Below, piece by piece: positions 17,243-26,490 of a stretch of 64,000 nucleotides of DNA (position 1 is the first letter of the stretch; the number at the start of each line of letters is the position of its first letter). The notes below the pieces were generated by a model. The model ran no database searches, was not told where the DNA came from, and saw only the letters and a list, made by a program, of their open reading frames with translations. The position numbers and the translations under genes are program-made. The stretch is taken from NCBI RefSeq assembly GCF_005771535.1, contig NZ_VANU01000001.1:124001-188000 (forward strand), in the 5' to 3' direction. The DNA is from Arcobacter arenosus (lineage in GTDB: Bacteria; Campylobacterota; Campylobacteria; Campylobacterales; Arcobacteraceae).

Positions 17243-17608
17243 ATGTCAATTTTAGGAAATTGTCCATATTGTAAAGGGAAAGTTATTTCAAAAAAAATAA
17301 ATGTAAAAGGTAAAAATATAAAACTATATTTCTGTGAAAATGCCAAAAAAGAGTATGATGATAGTGAACAATATGTTTTTACTCACGATTCTACATGTAG
17401 ATTTAGAGTATATTCAAATACCTTTTTAAGATATAACAAAAGAAGCTTTTCAGAATATGAAATGAAAAAACTTTTGCAAGAACAACAAGTAGTAGTAAGA
17501 TTACATGGTAAAAAAGGTGGTAGTGAATATTTTAAATATGTGATACCCCATGAAGAGTATGGAGTTACAATTCTTTGGGAAGAAGAGGTAGAAGAAAAAG
17601 CTTGCTAA
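17243..17608 (+). CDS. Small zinc-ribbon protein, topoisomerase C-terminal repeat-like
   Basis: A 121-residue protein beginning GNCPYCKGKV. The pattern CPYC, then LYFCEN, then STCRFRVYSNTF resembles the zinc or degenerate-zinc repeats at the C-termini of type IA topoisomerases, which bind DNA. The acidic C-terminus ends in EEEVEEKAC. It stands alone as a separate gene with no topoisomerase catalytic part. Function unknown; nucleic-acid binding is the likeliest guess. Confidence 0.55.
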   Translation: MSILGNCPYCKGKVISKKINVKGKNIKLYFCENAKKEYDDSEQYVFTHDSTCRFRVYSNTFLRYNKRSFSEYEMKKLLQEQQVVVRLHGKKGGSEYFKYVIPHEEYGVTILWEEEVEEKAC

Positions 17609-17621
17609 CCTCTTTTATTAA

Positions 17622-17903
17622 TTAGTCTTCTCTTGATGTAGTTTCTAATAAATGGTATCCAAAATCAGTTTTAACTGGTCCATGAACTACATTTACTGCT
17701 TCATTAAATACAACTGTATCAAATTCAGGAACCATTTGACCTTGAGAAAATCTTCCTAAATCTCCACCATTTGCTCCCGATGGACATTGAGAAAATTCTT
17801 GTGCTAATGCACCAAAGTCTTCACCATTTGCTATTCTTTGTTTAAGTTCATTACATAACTCTTCTGATTCAACTAGTAAGTGTCTTGCTGTTGCTGTTGC
17901 CAT
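17622..17903 (-). CDS. Parvulin-type peptidyl-prolyl isomerase (PpiC-like)
   Basis: A 93-residue single-domain parvulin. It has ATARHLLV at the start, the GEDFGALAQEFSQCPSGANGG turn, the LGRFSQGQMVPEF segment and HGPVKTDFGYHLLE at the end, which carry the family's active-site His, Cys and Phe residues. There is no signal peptide, so it acts in the cytoplasm, like E. coli PpiC. It has a good ribosome site (AAAGGATAAA). Confidence 0.92.
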   Translation of the reverse strand: MATATARHLLVESEELCNELKQRIANGEDFGALAQEFSQCPSGANGGDLGRFSQGQMVPEFDTVVFNEAVNVVHGPVKTDFGYHLLETTSRED

Positions 17904-17926
17904 AATTTTATCCTTTTTTAGGCCCC

Positions 17927-18046
17927 TAAAAAAGGGACCAAATTATTGTATATCTACTTTTTAACATTGGAACAAAGTCCCAATGTTAAAAAGTAGCCTG
18001 TGCCTAAGCACTTTCTTTGAAAAAATTCTAAAGAGAACAACGAGTT
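17927..18046. repeat. Cluster of inverted repeats between the parvulin and dbpA genes
   Basis: Three hairpins occur in the 181-base gap. The strongest is a perfect 17-bp stem, CTACTTTTTAACATTGG (17954-17970) with CCAATGTTAAAAAGTAG (17980-17996), around a 9-base loop. AGAACAAC / GTTGTTCT with a GA loop lies near 18034-18053 and, read on the minus strand, is followed by a T-rich run; it is probably the dbpA terminator. GGTCCC / GGGGCC lies near 17920-17940. The long stem has no T-run on the downstream side. Confidence 0.55.
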
Positions 18047-18084
18047 GTTCTTTTAAATATTAATAAAGCGTGATTTTATCATAT

Positions 18085-19449
18085 TTATTTTTCAAAGACT
18101 TTAAAGCTTTTATTTTTGATTTTTCTTTTTTGTAGACCATTTAAAGCTTTTTTTAAAACCTCTTTTTTAATAGCTACATAGGAAACAAAATCTAAGATAT
18201 TAATCTTTCCAATATCTTCTTTGTTTAAACCAATTCCTGCTGTTAAGGCTCCAAGAATATCACCTGCTCTAAGCTTTTGCTTTTTCCCACCAATGATAAT
18301 TAAAGACCTAAATTCTGAATCAATTTTATAATCCTCAAAAGTTTTAATATTCTTAAAATCTTCAAATTTAATCTCTTCAAATTTTTCTTTTATTGGCTCA
18401 ACTTTAAAAAATTCATCTTTTTCAAATAATGTCACAGCTAAACCATTTTTCCCAGCTCTTGCTGTTCTTCCAATTCTATGGGTATAAACACTTTCATCCC
18501 TAGGAATATCATAATTTATAACTAAATCAACATCATCAATATGAAGTCCCCTTGAAGCAACATCAGTTGCAATTAAAACAGGATACGAACGATTAGAAAA
18601 TAAAATTAAAGTTTCATCCCTATCTCTTTGTTCAAGATTTGAATGTAAAGTCAAAACATCAATTCCATATGAATAAAGTTCATCTGCTAACTCTTCACAT
18701 TTTATTTTTGTATTACAAAAAATCAAAATAGATTTTGCATTATTTTGTAAAATTAGATTTGGGATTAATGAAGTTTTTAATCTTTCTTCAACTTCATAAA
18801 AAGTTTGATTTATGATATCTTTTTCATGAACATCATCAGTTTTAACAAATTTTGGATTATTTAAAATAGCTTTTGAAAGGTTTTCAATATTTTCTTCATA
18901 AGTTGCAGAAAAAAGTAGCGTTTGTCTTTCCTTTGGGATAAAATCTATAATTTTCATTATATCATCATTAAAACCCATATCAAGCATCTTATCTGCTTCA
19001 TCTAAAACTAAAGTATCCACATTGCCAAAATCGATTTTTGTTTCATGAATATGTTGTAAAACACGGCCAGGTGTTCCAACAATTATATGTGCACCATGTT
19101 CTAAAGATACAACTTGGGGTTTAAATGGTGTCCCACCACTTAAAGTCAAAACCTTTACATTGTGAATATGACGACTAAGTTTTCTTATCTCTTCAGCAAT
19201 CTGGTTTGCCAACTCCCTAGTTGGTGCTAAAACCAAAGACTGAATTTTATATTTTTTAACATCTAGTTTTTGAACAAGGGGGATACAAAAGGCTACAGTT
19301 TTACCAGAACCAGTTTTAGCTTGTGCAATTAAATCATTATTTTCTAAAGATAAAGGTAATGATAAAGATTGAATTTGAGTTAATTTTTTATATCCTAAAG
19401 AGTTAATATTTTCTAAAAAATCTTCTGATAAATTATATTTTTTTAACAT
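18085..19449 (-). CDS. dbpA: DEAD-box RNA helicase DbpA
   Basis: About 454 residues. All helicase motifs are present: AQAKTGSGKT (Walker A), PTRELANQ, TPGR, DEAD, SAT, and HRIGRTARAGK near the end of the core. The last 75 residues (FRSLIIIGGKKQKLRAGDILGAL to KSFKVF) form the DbpA RNA-binding domain that targets helix 92 of 23S rRNA, so a role in 50S assembly is expected. I prefer the ATG at 19449 over a TTG at 19464. It overlaps the upstream DedA gene by 17 bases. Confidence 0.88.
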   Translation of the reverse strand: MLKKYNLSEDFLENINSLGYKKLTQIQSLSLPLSLENNDLIAQAKTGSGKTVAFCIPLVQKLDVKKYKIQSLVLAPTRELANQIAEEIRKLSRHIHNVKVLTLSGGTPFKPQVVSLEHGAHIIVGTPGRVLQHIHETKIDFGNVDTLVLDEADKMLDMGFNDDIMKIIDFIPKERQTLLFSATYEENIENLSKAILNNPKFVKTDDVHEKDIINQTFYEVEERLKTSLIPNLILQNNAKSILIFCNTKIKCEELADELYSYGIDVLTLHSNLEQRDRDETLILFSNRSYPVLIATDVASRGLHIDDVDLVINYDIPRDESVYTHRIGRTARAGKNGLAVTLFEKDEFFKVEPIKEKFEEIKFEDFKNIKTFEDYKIDSEFRSLIIIGGKKQKLRAGDILGALTAGIGLNKEDIGKINILDFVSYVAIKKEVLKKALNGLQKRKIKNKSFKVFEK

Positions 19450-19963
19450 AATATGAGATACCAAAAACTAGAAGCAATATTACACCAACACCATAATATT
19501 TATACTCTTCTGCATAAGTTAGTAATACTTCTCCCATCATAAAACTAGCATATCCAATAACAATTGCCCAAATAGCAGAAGCAAATATATTATAGATTGT
19601 AAACTTTTGAAATGAGTACTTTGTTAGTCCCATTGCCAAAGGAATTAATGTCTTAATTCCATAAATATATTTTTGGAAAAATACAACAGTTGAACCATAT
19701 TTTCTCATCCATAAATGAGCAAGGGCAACTTTTCTTCCAAATTTTTTCATAGTATCTTTTGCATAAGCTTTATTACTTCTTGCCATATAAAATAAAAATT
19801 GATCACCAATAAAATTTGAAGTACCTGCAACAAGCATACAAACAAATAGATTTAAATCCCCAGCAAAAGATAAAACACCTGCAACAACAAGTCCTACAAA
19901 TCCTCCACCAAATGAATATAAAAACAAGGCCAAATAACCCCAGTCTTTGATAATTTCTTCCAA
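19433..19963 (-). CDS. DedA family (VTT domain) membrane protein
   Basis: A 176-residue inner-membrane protein with about four to five hydrophobic segments. It has the DedA features: an N-terminal re-entrant hydrophobic region, GDQFLFYMAR, then K-F-G-R-K, and FFQKYIYGIKTLIPLAMGLTK in place of the usual F-x-R-x-x-P motif. DedA proteins scramble or flip lipids, including undecaprenyl phosphate, and affect membrane homeostasis. The start is a TTG behind AAGG. It is translationally overlapped with dbpA. Confidence 0.85.
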   Translation of the reverse strand: MEEIIKDWGYLALFLYSFGGGFVGLVVAGVLSFAGDLNLFVCMLVAGTSNFIGDQFLFYMARSNKAYAKDTMKKFGRKVALAHLWMRKYGSTVVFFQKYIYGIKTLIPLAMGLTKYSFQKFTIYNIFASAIWAIVIGYASFMMGEVLLTYAEEYKYYGVGVILLLVFGISYYVKKI

Positions 19964-20157
19964 ATAAATACCTTAATTAAATTTGCACGAATTCTATCCA
20001 AAAATCATTAAAATTAGCTCTTTTATACAAAGTGTATAATTTAATAAGAAAAAATTTAACTTTTTTCAAGAATTTCATAAGTTTTTAAGTTTTTCTGCAC
20101 ATTTCTTAAGATTAAATTATATATACTTGTTAGATAATAAGATAATAAAGGTAAAAA

Positions 20158-21390
20158 ATGTCCTTATTTCAAAGGCTTTGTAAACATTTTTTTAAAAATA
20201 AAACAAAGACCATATATATTATTGACATATTATACATGAAAGATATAAATGCACTATATGGATTTAAAAATGGGGACTATATTCTTTCACAATTATTAGC
20301 TTTACTGAAAAATAAAATAAAAAAAGACCTATTAAAATATCTTGAAACAAAAGTTTGTATAGATATTAAAAATACTCATGTAGATGTTTTTACCTTAACA
20401 ATTTTCAAAGAACTCGATGAAATGGATATATTAGAGGTTAAAAACATTATATTTCATAACATCATAACTGCACAATACAAACTTTTACACTCTGATATTC
20501 AAATTGATTTAGATGTTACAATTGGTTGCTCAAAAGGCCTGGATAAAGATTTACAAATTTACGCAGAAAAAGCATTACATAATGCAAAAATGAACTATAT
20601 TCATTTTATGTATTATGACTCAAAACTTTATAGAAATCACTTTGAAAATGCTGAGTTACTAACAACATTACAAAACAATATAAAAGAAAAAAAGGTTGAA
20701 CCATTTTTCCAACCAATTATGGACAACAAAACATCTGAAATTGTTAAATATGAAGCGCTAATGAGACTTTATGACCAAAAAGGGAATGTTTTATTACCAC
20801 AAGTATTTTTGAGTAAAGCTAGAAAATATAGATTATTTAATAAATTAATGGAAATTCTTATTATAAAAGTTATAAATTATATAAAAGAATATAAAATTCA
20901 CGTAAATATAAACTTAGATTACAATGACATTCTTAATCCTGCAATGAAAAACTTAATTATTAATAATATTAAAGATAATGATGTTGGAAGTTATTTAACA
21001 ATTGAGATATTAGAAAGTAGCAAAATAAGCAATTTTTATTTAGTTAATGATTTTATCAATGACTTAAAAGCATTTGATGTAAAAATTGCCATAGATGACT
21101 TTGGTTCAGGATTTTCAAACTATGAACATATTTTAAATATTAATACTGATTATATTAAACTTGATGGAAGTTTGATAAAAAAAATTGATGAAGATATTTA
21201 TTATAACCTTGTTAAAAGTATCACACTATTTTGTAAGGAACAAAATATTAAGATTGTCGCAGAGTTTGTAGGTGATTTAAAAACATTGAGATATGTAAAA
21301 TCATTGAATATTCACTATTCACAAGGTTATTACATTGGAAAACCTGTTGAAATTAATGAGATTTTAAAGAGAGAAAACAATGAAAACTAA
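20158..21390 (+). CDS. GGDEF(degenerate)-EAL domain protein, probable c-di-GMP phosphodiesterase
   Basis: A 410-residue cytoplasmic protein. Residues about 15-150 are a degenerate GGDEF domain without the GGDEF loop. The EAL domain from about 165 to 405 has KYEALMRL (catalytic Glu), NINLDYND (Asn), LTIEILES (Glu), AIDDFGSGFSN (Asp-Asp), IKLDGS (Lys), VAEFV (Glu) and YSQGYYIGKP (Gln). The metal and substrate residues therefore look intact and hydrolysis of c-di-GMP is plausible. No membrane or sensory domain is present. Its stop overlaps the next gene by 11 bases. Confidence 0.82.
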   Translation: MSLFQRLCKHFFKNKTKTIYIIDILYMKDINALYGFKNGDYILSQLLALLKNKIKKDLLKYLETKVCIDIKNTHVDVFTLTIFKELDEMDILEVKNIIFHNIITAQYKLLHSDIQIDLDVTIGCSKGLDKDLQIYAEKALHNAKMNYIHFMYYDSKLYRNHFENAELLTTLQNNIKEKKVEPFFQPIMDNKTSEIVKYEALMRLYDQKGNVLLPQVFLSKARKYRLFNKLMEILIIKVINYIKEYKIHVNINLDYNDILNPAMKNLIINNIKDNDVGSYLTIEILESSKISNFYLVNDFINDLKAFDVKIAIDDFGSGFSNYEHILNINTDYIKLDGSLIKKIDEDIYYNLVKSITLFCKEQNIKIVAEFVGDLKTLRYVKSLNIHYSQGYYIGKPVEINEILKRENNEN

Positions 21391-22189
21391 GCTAAAAGAA
21401 ATTACTGATTCAACAATTAATGAACTTCTTAAAAATGAGATTATACTACCATCTATTTATTTTCAGTGTTTTGATAAACATGCAAAAACTTCCGAAGTTG
21501 ATGTGCATGAAAATAGCTTTGAAAAAGAATTAAGTGATTTAATAATAGACGAATTTAATGCAATAAATAATTATGTGAATGAAGCAATCACTACTATTGA
21601 TGTAGCAAGTGGTTTAACACTTGATGCACAGAAAGCAATTAAAGAGAACAATACCCTACTTTTAAAAAATCTATATAATCAAATTGGTGATTTAAGAAAA
21701 GAATTAGAATTAATCACTGATAATATATATAAAGATTATTTAACAAAGGTTAATAATAAAAAATGGTTATACCATAAATACTTAACAAAAGATGCTAAGT
21801 TTAAAGATGATGCACTTATAACTTTAATAGATGTTTCTGATTATGAATATATTTCAAGCACTTATAATAAACTAATTTCAAACAATTTATTGATTTATAT
21901 TTCTAATTATTTAAAAGAGAAACTAAAAGAAGAAGGTTTAGACTTTGAAATTACAAGGTATCTTTCTAATAAATTTATAATCACTTTTAATGAAGAGGAT
22001 ATTGTATCTATTGCTTCTTTAATTGATAATATTTCAAATATTCTTTTTGGTACCACTTTAAAAAGTAACTCTGGGATTATTATAAAGCCTACTTTTGAAT
22101 TTTCTATGGCAAAGGTGAAAAAAGATGAAAGTTTTCATGAGATTTTAGCAAATCTTATAAAAACTATTGAAGCTAAGAAAGAAAAGTAG
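21380..22189 (+). CDS. Degenerate GGDEF-like protein, partner of the EAL gene
   Basis: A 269-residue protein. A helical N-terminal half (to about 115) precedes a domain that begins KDYLTKVNNKKWLYHKYL, the usual D-x-L-T-x-x-x-N-R entry of diguanylate cyclases. The active-site GGDEF loop is replaced by LSNKFIITF, so cyclase activity is not expected. Because it overlaps the EAL gene by 11 bases, it may act as a c-di-GMP or GTP sensor or as a regulatory partner; this is inference. Its 3' end overlaps the convergent pxpC by 17 bases. Confidence 0.65.
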   Translation: MKTKLKEITDSTINELLKNEIILPSIYFQCFDKHAKTSEVDVHENSFEKELSDLIIDEFNAINNYVNEAITTIDVASGLTLDAQKAIKENNTLLLKNLYNQIGDLRKELELITDNIYKDYLTKVNNKKWLYHKYLTKDAKFKDDALITLIDVSDYEYISSTYNKLISNNLLIYISNYLKEKLKEEGLDFEITRYLSNKFIITFNEEDIVSIASLIDNISNILFGTTLKSNSGIIIKPTFEFSMAKVKKDESFHEILANLIKTIEAKKEK

Positions 22190-23075
22190 AATAAAATTTT
22201 TTTAATTTTTCTTGGGCTTGATTTATTGATATCTCTTTAAAGTTAACAGTTCCGCCAATCTTCATTTGTGCAAGCTTAAAACAATCAATACTTAAAACAC
22301 TACCTATTTTTGGATAACCACCAATTGTTTGAGCCTCTTTTAATAAAATTATAGGTTTACCATCATTTGGTATTTGTATAGAGCCATAACTTATTGCTTC
22401 TGAGATAACGCCATTAATATTTGACTTTATCTCTTTTCCATCTAATTTACAAGCCATTCTATTAAAATCAGATGTAATTTTATATTTATTATTAAAAAAA
22501 AGCTCTTTTGCTTCATTTGAAAAGGTATCTTCTTGATAAGAAAGAATAACCCTAAGAGTCAAATCATTACCATATTGTGGCAAATAATTTTTATGCCATT
22601 TTTTGGTTTTTGTCCCTTTAAATTCTTCAAAATCTAAAATAGAATTTTTCTCAAGTATTTTTCCAAATCCCTCTTTTAATGTTGTAGAAAAACTACCAAA
22701 CTCTTTTTTTAGAATAAATCCATTTTTAACACCTAAATAAACTCTCTGTCCACTTTTAAAGCTTCCTATTCTTATACTATCGCCCTTTTTTACTTGATGA
22801 CTACACCAAGTATTTTTTTGCTCATCATTTATAAATAACTCACAAAAAGCACCAGTAAAGGCAAGAGTTGTATCTTTTGTAGCTTCTAAATGTAAATTGG
22901 GAAAAGAGATTTCTAATAAATTTCCTTTTATATCATTATCTAAAAGTTTATTACATGCAAAGGCAGCATATTCATCCATAAAGCCTGAATTTGTTACCCC
23001 TAAATGGGAATATGAAAATCTTCCACTATCTTGAATTAAAGTCAAAAAAGCTGAATTTAAAACCTTAAAACTCAA
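22173..23075 (-). CDS. pxpC: 5-oxoprolinase subunit PxpC (biotin-dependent carboxyltransferase-like)
   Basis: About 300 residues of the KipA/PxpC (CT_A_B) family: LTLIQDSGRFSYSHLGVTNSG at the start, DEYAAFACNKLL, then TSDFNRMACKLDG, ISEAISYGSIQIPNDGKPIILL and GGYPKIGSVLSID. With PxpB and PxpA it forms the ATP-dependent prokaryotic 5-oxoprolinase that reopens pyroglutamate to glutamate. I start it at the TTG at 23075 because AAGGTGG lies five bases upstream; a TTG at 23093 is in frame but has no such site. It overlaps pxpB by 11 bases. Confidence 0.88.
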   Translation of the reverse strand: MSFKVLNSAFLTLIQDSGRFSYSHLGVTNSGFMDEYAAFACNKLLDNDIKGNLLEISFPNLHLEATKDTTLAFTGAFCELFINDEQKNTWCSHQVKKGDSIRIGSFKSGQRVYLGVKNGFILKKEFGSFSTTLKEGFGKILEKNSILDFEEFKGTKTKKWHKNYLPQYGNDLTLRVILSYQEDTFSNEAKELFFNNKYKITSDFNRMACKLDGKEIKSNINGVISEAISYGSIQIPNDGKPIILLKEAQTIGGYPKIGSVLSIDCFKLAQMKIGGTVNFKEISINQAQEKLKKFYSTFLS

Positions 23076-23748
23076 TTTTTCCACCTTGTGCAATATACTC
23101 TTCTTTTGATATTGGATTAAACTTTATTTGTGTATTAATACAAACTGGACTTAAATTTTCTAAACTTTTATCAAAAAATTCAAATGTTGTTCTACCTATA
23201 ATATTCCATCCACCAGGGGAATCGCATGGATAAACAGCCGTTTGAGAATCAGCAATTGCAACACTACCTTTTGGTATTTTTTTTCTTGGACTATTTAATC
23301 TAGGAGTTATGATTTTATCATCAACTGAAGCTAAGTATGCAAAACCTGGTAAAAAGCCAATTGTAAAAACATCATAAATTTTAGAGCTATGGATTTTAAT
23401 AACTTCTTCAATAGAAATATTTGCATTTAAGGCAACTCTTTGTAAATCAAACCCCACTTCTGTAGAATAAAAAGTATCTACAACAATAAGTTTATTTGAA
23501 GAAAAGTCTTCATTTTTAATATTTTTTAATTCATTTTTTAAAAAAATAGTTATTGAAGAGATATCATATTTAAGAATATCATACTTAATCAAAATAGATG
23601 TGTATGAGGGAATTATTTCTATAAAACTATCATTTTCTAAAGATTTTAAATAGCTATAAACTGATTTTACTTTATTTGAGATATCCTTTGATATAAACTC
23701 ACCAAAGTATATTATTACTGAATCAACGGAAGCAATTTTTATCTTCAT
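23065..23748 (-). CDS. pxpB: 5-oxoprolinase subunit PxpB (KipI-like)
   Basis: A 227-residue cyclophilin-like-fold protein with the family signature VFTIGFLPGFAYLASVDDKI, then TPRLNSPRKKIPKGSVAIADSQTAVYPCDSPGGWNIIGRT (two adjoining conserved blocks). It is a subunit of 5-oxoprolinase and is called KipI in Bacillus. It is coupled to pxpA by an overlapping stop and start (TAATG) and to pxpC by an 11-base overlap. Confidence 0.92.
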   Translation of the reverse strand: MKIKIASVDSVIIYFGEFISKDISNKVKSVYSYLKSLENDSFIEIIPSYTSILIKYDILKYDISSITIFLKNELKNIKNEDFSSNKLIVVDTFYSTEVGFDLQRVALNANISIEEVIKIHSSKIYDVFTIGFLPGFAYLASVDDKIITPRLNSPRKKIPKGSVAIADSQTAVYPCDSPGGWNIIGRTTFEFFDKSLENLSPVCINTQIKFNPISKEEYIAQGGKIEF

Positions 23749-24479
23749 TAATTAATTACTTTTTGTAATGCCCTTATGAAATTTAAGGCATTATTTCCAT
23801 CACCATGAACACAGATAGTATCTACTTTTAAAAAAAGTTTGTTTCCATTTATACTATTAATATAACCATTGTCGATTAGATTTTTCATCCTTTGTAATAC
23901 ATCTAATTCATCTTCAATTATACTATTTGGATTTACCCTTGAAACTAAAGTTCCATCATCATTATAATTTCTATCTGCAAATATTTCATAGATTAATTCT
24001 ATCCCATACATTTTTGCAGTATAAGCATAGGCTTCATTATCTTGTTTAGAAAGAATCATTAACTTTATATTCTTATCATAAGAAGATATGGCACTAAGAA
24101 CTGCTTTAAAAATATTTTCATCTTTCATCATATCATTATATAAAGCTCCATGGGGCTTTACATAAGATACATAAGTGCCATGGGATTTACAAAAAGCATT
24201 TAATGCACCTAATTGATATAAAACAATAGATTTAATCTCCTCTAAAGAACAAGGGATACTTCTTCTTCCAAAACCTAATAAATCATTATAAGAGGCGTGT
24301 GCTCCTATTGTTACATTATATTTTTTTGCAAGTTCTACTGATCGATTCATTGTAACTGCATCTGAAGCATGAAAGCCACAAGCTAAATTAGCAAGATGAA
24401 TATAAGGGATTATCTCTTCATCTTTTCCCATTTTCCAAACTCCAAAACTCTCACCCATATCACAATTTAATCTAACCAT
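23748..24479 (-). CDS. pxpA: 5-oxoprolinase subunit PxpA (LamB/YcsF family)
   Basis: A 243-residue TIM-barrel-like protein beginning LNCDMGESFG, with NLACGFHASDAVTM, IGAHASYNDLLGFGRR, VKPHGALYNDMM and EIFADRNYNDDGTLVSR, and ending with CVHGDGNNAL. All are hallmarks of PxpA. It is the first gene of a pxpABC operon. The pathway salvages 5-oxoproline formed spontaneously from glutamine or glutamate, giving glutamate. No dedicated transporter lies in the operon. Confidence 0.93.
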   Translation of the reverse strand: MVRLNCDMGESFGVWKMGKDEEIIPYIHLANLACGFHASDAVTMNRSVELAKKYNVTIGAHASYNDLLGFGRRSIPCSLEEIKSIVLYQLGALNAFCKSHGTYVSYVKPHGALYNDMMKDENIFKAVLSAISSYDKNIKLMILSKQDNEAYAYTAKMYGIELIYEIFADRNYNDDGTLVSRVNPNSIIEDELDVLQRMKNLIDNGYINSINGNKLFLKVDTICVHGDGNNALNFIRALQKVIN

Positions 24480-24520
24480 TTTTTTACCTTGAAATATTAT
24501 CTTTTAATTTTAGCATATTT

Positions 24521-24952
24521 TTAATACTGATACATATGGTATTTTTTATTCTCTTTTGCTTTTCTTTCTTCAATAGCTTTATAAGTTTCTAAAGCTTTTT
24601 GTTTTAATTCTTCATCTTCACTATTTGTTTCATAATATTTAATTAATTGCTCTAAAACCAAAATATAAACAATAGAATTTAATCTTTTTGAATCCTCATT
24701 TTTCATTAGGATATCCAAATCTATTGCATAAACTGCTTCTTGAAAAGTATAAAAAATCCTTTGAGACAAATTATCTAATCTATAGCTATATCCTAAGATA
24801 GTTAAAAAATTTTCTTCATATTCTTTATCAAAAGATTGCACTTTTATATCATTGGCAAATTGGTTTATTTTCTCTTTTAATTTAACTATATCCTCTACTT
24901 CTAATGTTTTATTTTTAAAACTATGTAAAAAATCTGAAATCTCTTTAATCAC
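24521..24952 (-). CDS. Hypothetical helical protein
   Basis: A 143-residue soluble, predominantly helical protein rich in Lys, Glu and Leu, ending KENKKYHMYQY. I do not recognise it. It starts at a GTG with AAGGAG eight bases upstream. It lies 41 bases upstream of pxpA on the same strand and might share transcription with the pxp genes, though nothing in its sequence suggests a role there. Confidence 0.6.
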   Translation of the reverse strand: MIKEISDFLHSFKNKTLEVEDIVKLKEKINQFANDIKVQSFDKEYEENFLTILGYSYRLDNLSQRIFYTFQEAVYAIDLDILMKNEDSKRLNSIVYILVLEQLIKYYETNSEDEELKQKALETYKAIEERKAKENKKYHMYQY

Positions 24953-25054
24953 TATAACTCCTTATTTACACAATTATTATATAGTAAATAAATAAAATAA
25001 TCGTATTTTATGAAAATTAACATATAATAATAAAAAAATTAATTAGGATATATC

Positions 25055-25867
25055 ATGATTAACAAAAAAACATCACTTGTTGCATCTTTACTTTTATGTT
25101 CAACAATAAGTTTTGCCTTTGACTTAGGAAGTATCACTAAAGCTGTTACTGATAATATAACAAAACCTAGTAGTTCAACTAGTTCAACAGCAAACTCTAG
25201 TTTAACAAATTCAACAGTTTCTAGTGGTTTAAAAGAAGCACTTAAAGTTGGTGTTGATTATGCAGTTAATACACTAGGTGCACAAAATGGTTATTTAAAT
25301 AATTCACTTGTAAAAATCCCTTTACCAGAAAACTTACAAAAAGCAGAAACTCTAATTAGAAAAGTGGGTGGAGATAAAGTTGCAGATGACCTAATAAAAT
25401 CTATGAATAATGCAGCAACAAAAGCGGCTCCTAAAACTGCAGAGATATTTGTAAATGCTATTGATAAAATGACTTTGGATGATGCAAAAAAGATTTTAAA
25501 TGGTGACAAAAATGCGGCTACTAACTATTTTAAAGATAATACAACTAACTCGCTAAGAAATATGATAAAACCTATTGTTCAAGAAACAATGGCACAAAAT
25601 AGTGTGGCAAAATACTACGACGCTTTTAATTCATATTATAAACAATATGGTCAAGGAGTTGTTGAAAACAGTTCTATTATGAATTTAGCAAAAGGATTTG
25701 GAGTTGATTCATATATCCCCAGTGCTAGTGATGAGAACTTAGATGATTATGTAACAAATAAAGCAATTGATGGGCTATTTGAAATGATTGCTCAAAAAGA
25801 AGCTCTTATTAGAACTAATCCCGTTGAGCAAACTACCTCTTTACTTAAAAAAGTTTTTGGAAACTAA
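25055..25867 (+). CDS. DUF4197 family exported protein
   Basis: A 270-residue protein with a signal peptide (about residues 1-21, ending ISFAF). A Ser/Thr-rich linker follows, then the DUF4197 domain: SGLKEALKVGVDYAVNTLG, IPLPENLQKAE, NAATKAAPKTAEIF and a C-terminal DENLDDYVTNKAIDGLFEMI block. The domain is all-helical and of unknown function; members are predicted periplasmic. It is monocistronic and its stop overlaps the convergent lipoprotein gene by four bases. Confidence 0.82.
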   Translation: MINKKTSLVASLLLCSTISFAFDLGSITKAVTDNITKPSSSTSSTANSSLTNSTVSSGLKEALKVGVDYAVNTLGAQNGYLNNSLVKIPLPENLQKAETLIRKVGGDKVADDLIKSMNNAATKAAPKTAEIFVNAIDKMTLDDAKKILNGDKNAATNYFKDNTTNSLRNMIKPIVQETMAQNSVAKYYDAFNSYYKQYGQGVVENSSIMNLAKGFGVDSYIPSASDENLDDYVTNKAIDGLFEMIAQKEALIRTNPVEQTTSLLKKVFGN

Positions 25868-26490
25868 AGGGATAAAATAAGTTGAGAAGTTAGTTCAATC
25901 TTCTCAGCTTCAAAATATCGATTAATTATATTTTTTCTAACTAAACTATCATTATATTTTCCAAGAAATCTCTTCTTACTTAAATATTTATTTTCATAGT
26001 CTGGTTTAAAACTTTTTAGTAATTTATCATATAATCGTCCATAAGAATCTAAAATAAATCTATTTTTATTTCCATTATAAATATAAATCAAATTAATATA
26101 GGAATCATCATTAACTTTTAAAGTTTTGAAATTATATCCATCAATATCATAATCTTCAACTGTTTTTAGCGAAGTTATGTTTAACTGCTCTTTTATATTG
26201 TTTTGTAAAAAAGAACTTGGTAATCCATTCCAATAACAATTATTGCTAAGCTCTATTGATTCAATAAAAAGGTAACCATACTTTATATTTTCATCACTTA
26301 AAGTATATGAATTTGTAGTACAAAAAGAGGCTTGCCTTTGAAAAATAGGATTTGTAAAATCTATATTAACTAGATTTTCATTTTTTCCTAACACCACTTT
26401 ATTTGCACTGTATTGGTAACTTGTAGAGGATGCACATCCAACAAAAAAAACTGCAAATAAAACAATAAGTAAATAGTTTTTTATTTTCAT
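25864..26490 (-). CDS. Hypothetical lipoprotein, paralogue of the upstream cytosolic protein
   Basis: A 208-residue lipoprotein with lipobox FVGC at about residue 19. The core (about residues 70-160) aligns by eye with the neighbouring 187-residue protein. Shared strings are LFIESIELSNNCYWNGLPSSF versus FLEYIRTDNNASWNGQPLSL (same spacing), then NITSLKTVE, YNFKTLKVNDDSY, LIYIYNG and GRLYDKLLKSF. The gene pair appears to be a tandem duplication in which this copy is exported. No known family is recognised. The ATG overlaps the upstream stop by four bases. Confidence 0.65.
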   Translation of the reverse strand: MKIKNYLLIVLFAVFFVGCASSTSYQYSANKVVLGKNENLVNIDFTNPIFQRQASFCTTNSYTLSDENIKYGYLFIESIELSNNCYWNGLPSSFLQNNIKEQLNITSLKTVEDYDIDGYNFKTLKVNDDSYINLIYIYNGNKNRFILDSYGRLYDKLLKSFKPDYENKYLSKKRFLGKYNDSLVRKNIINRYFEAEKIELTSQLILSL

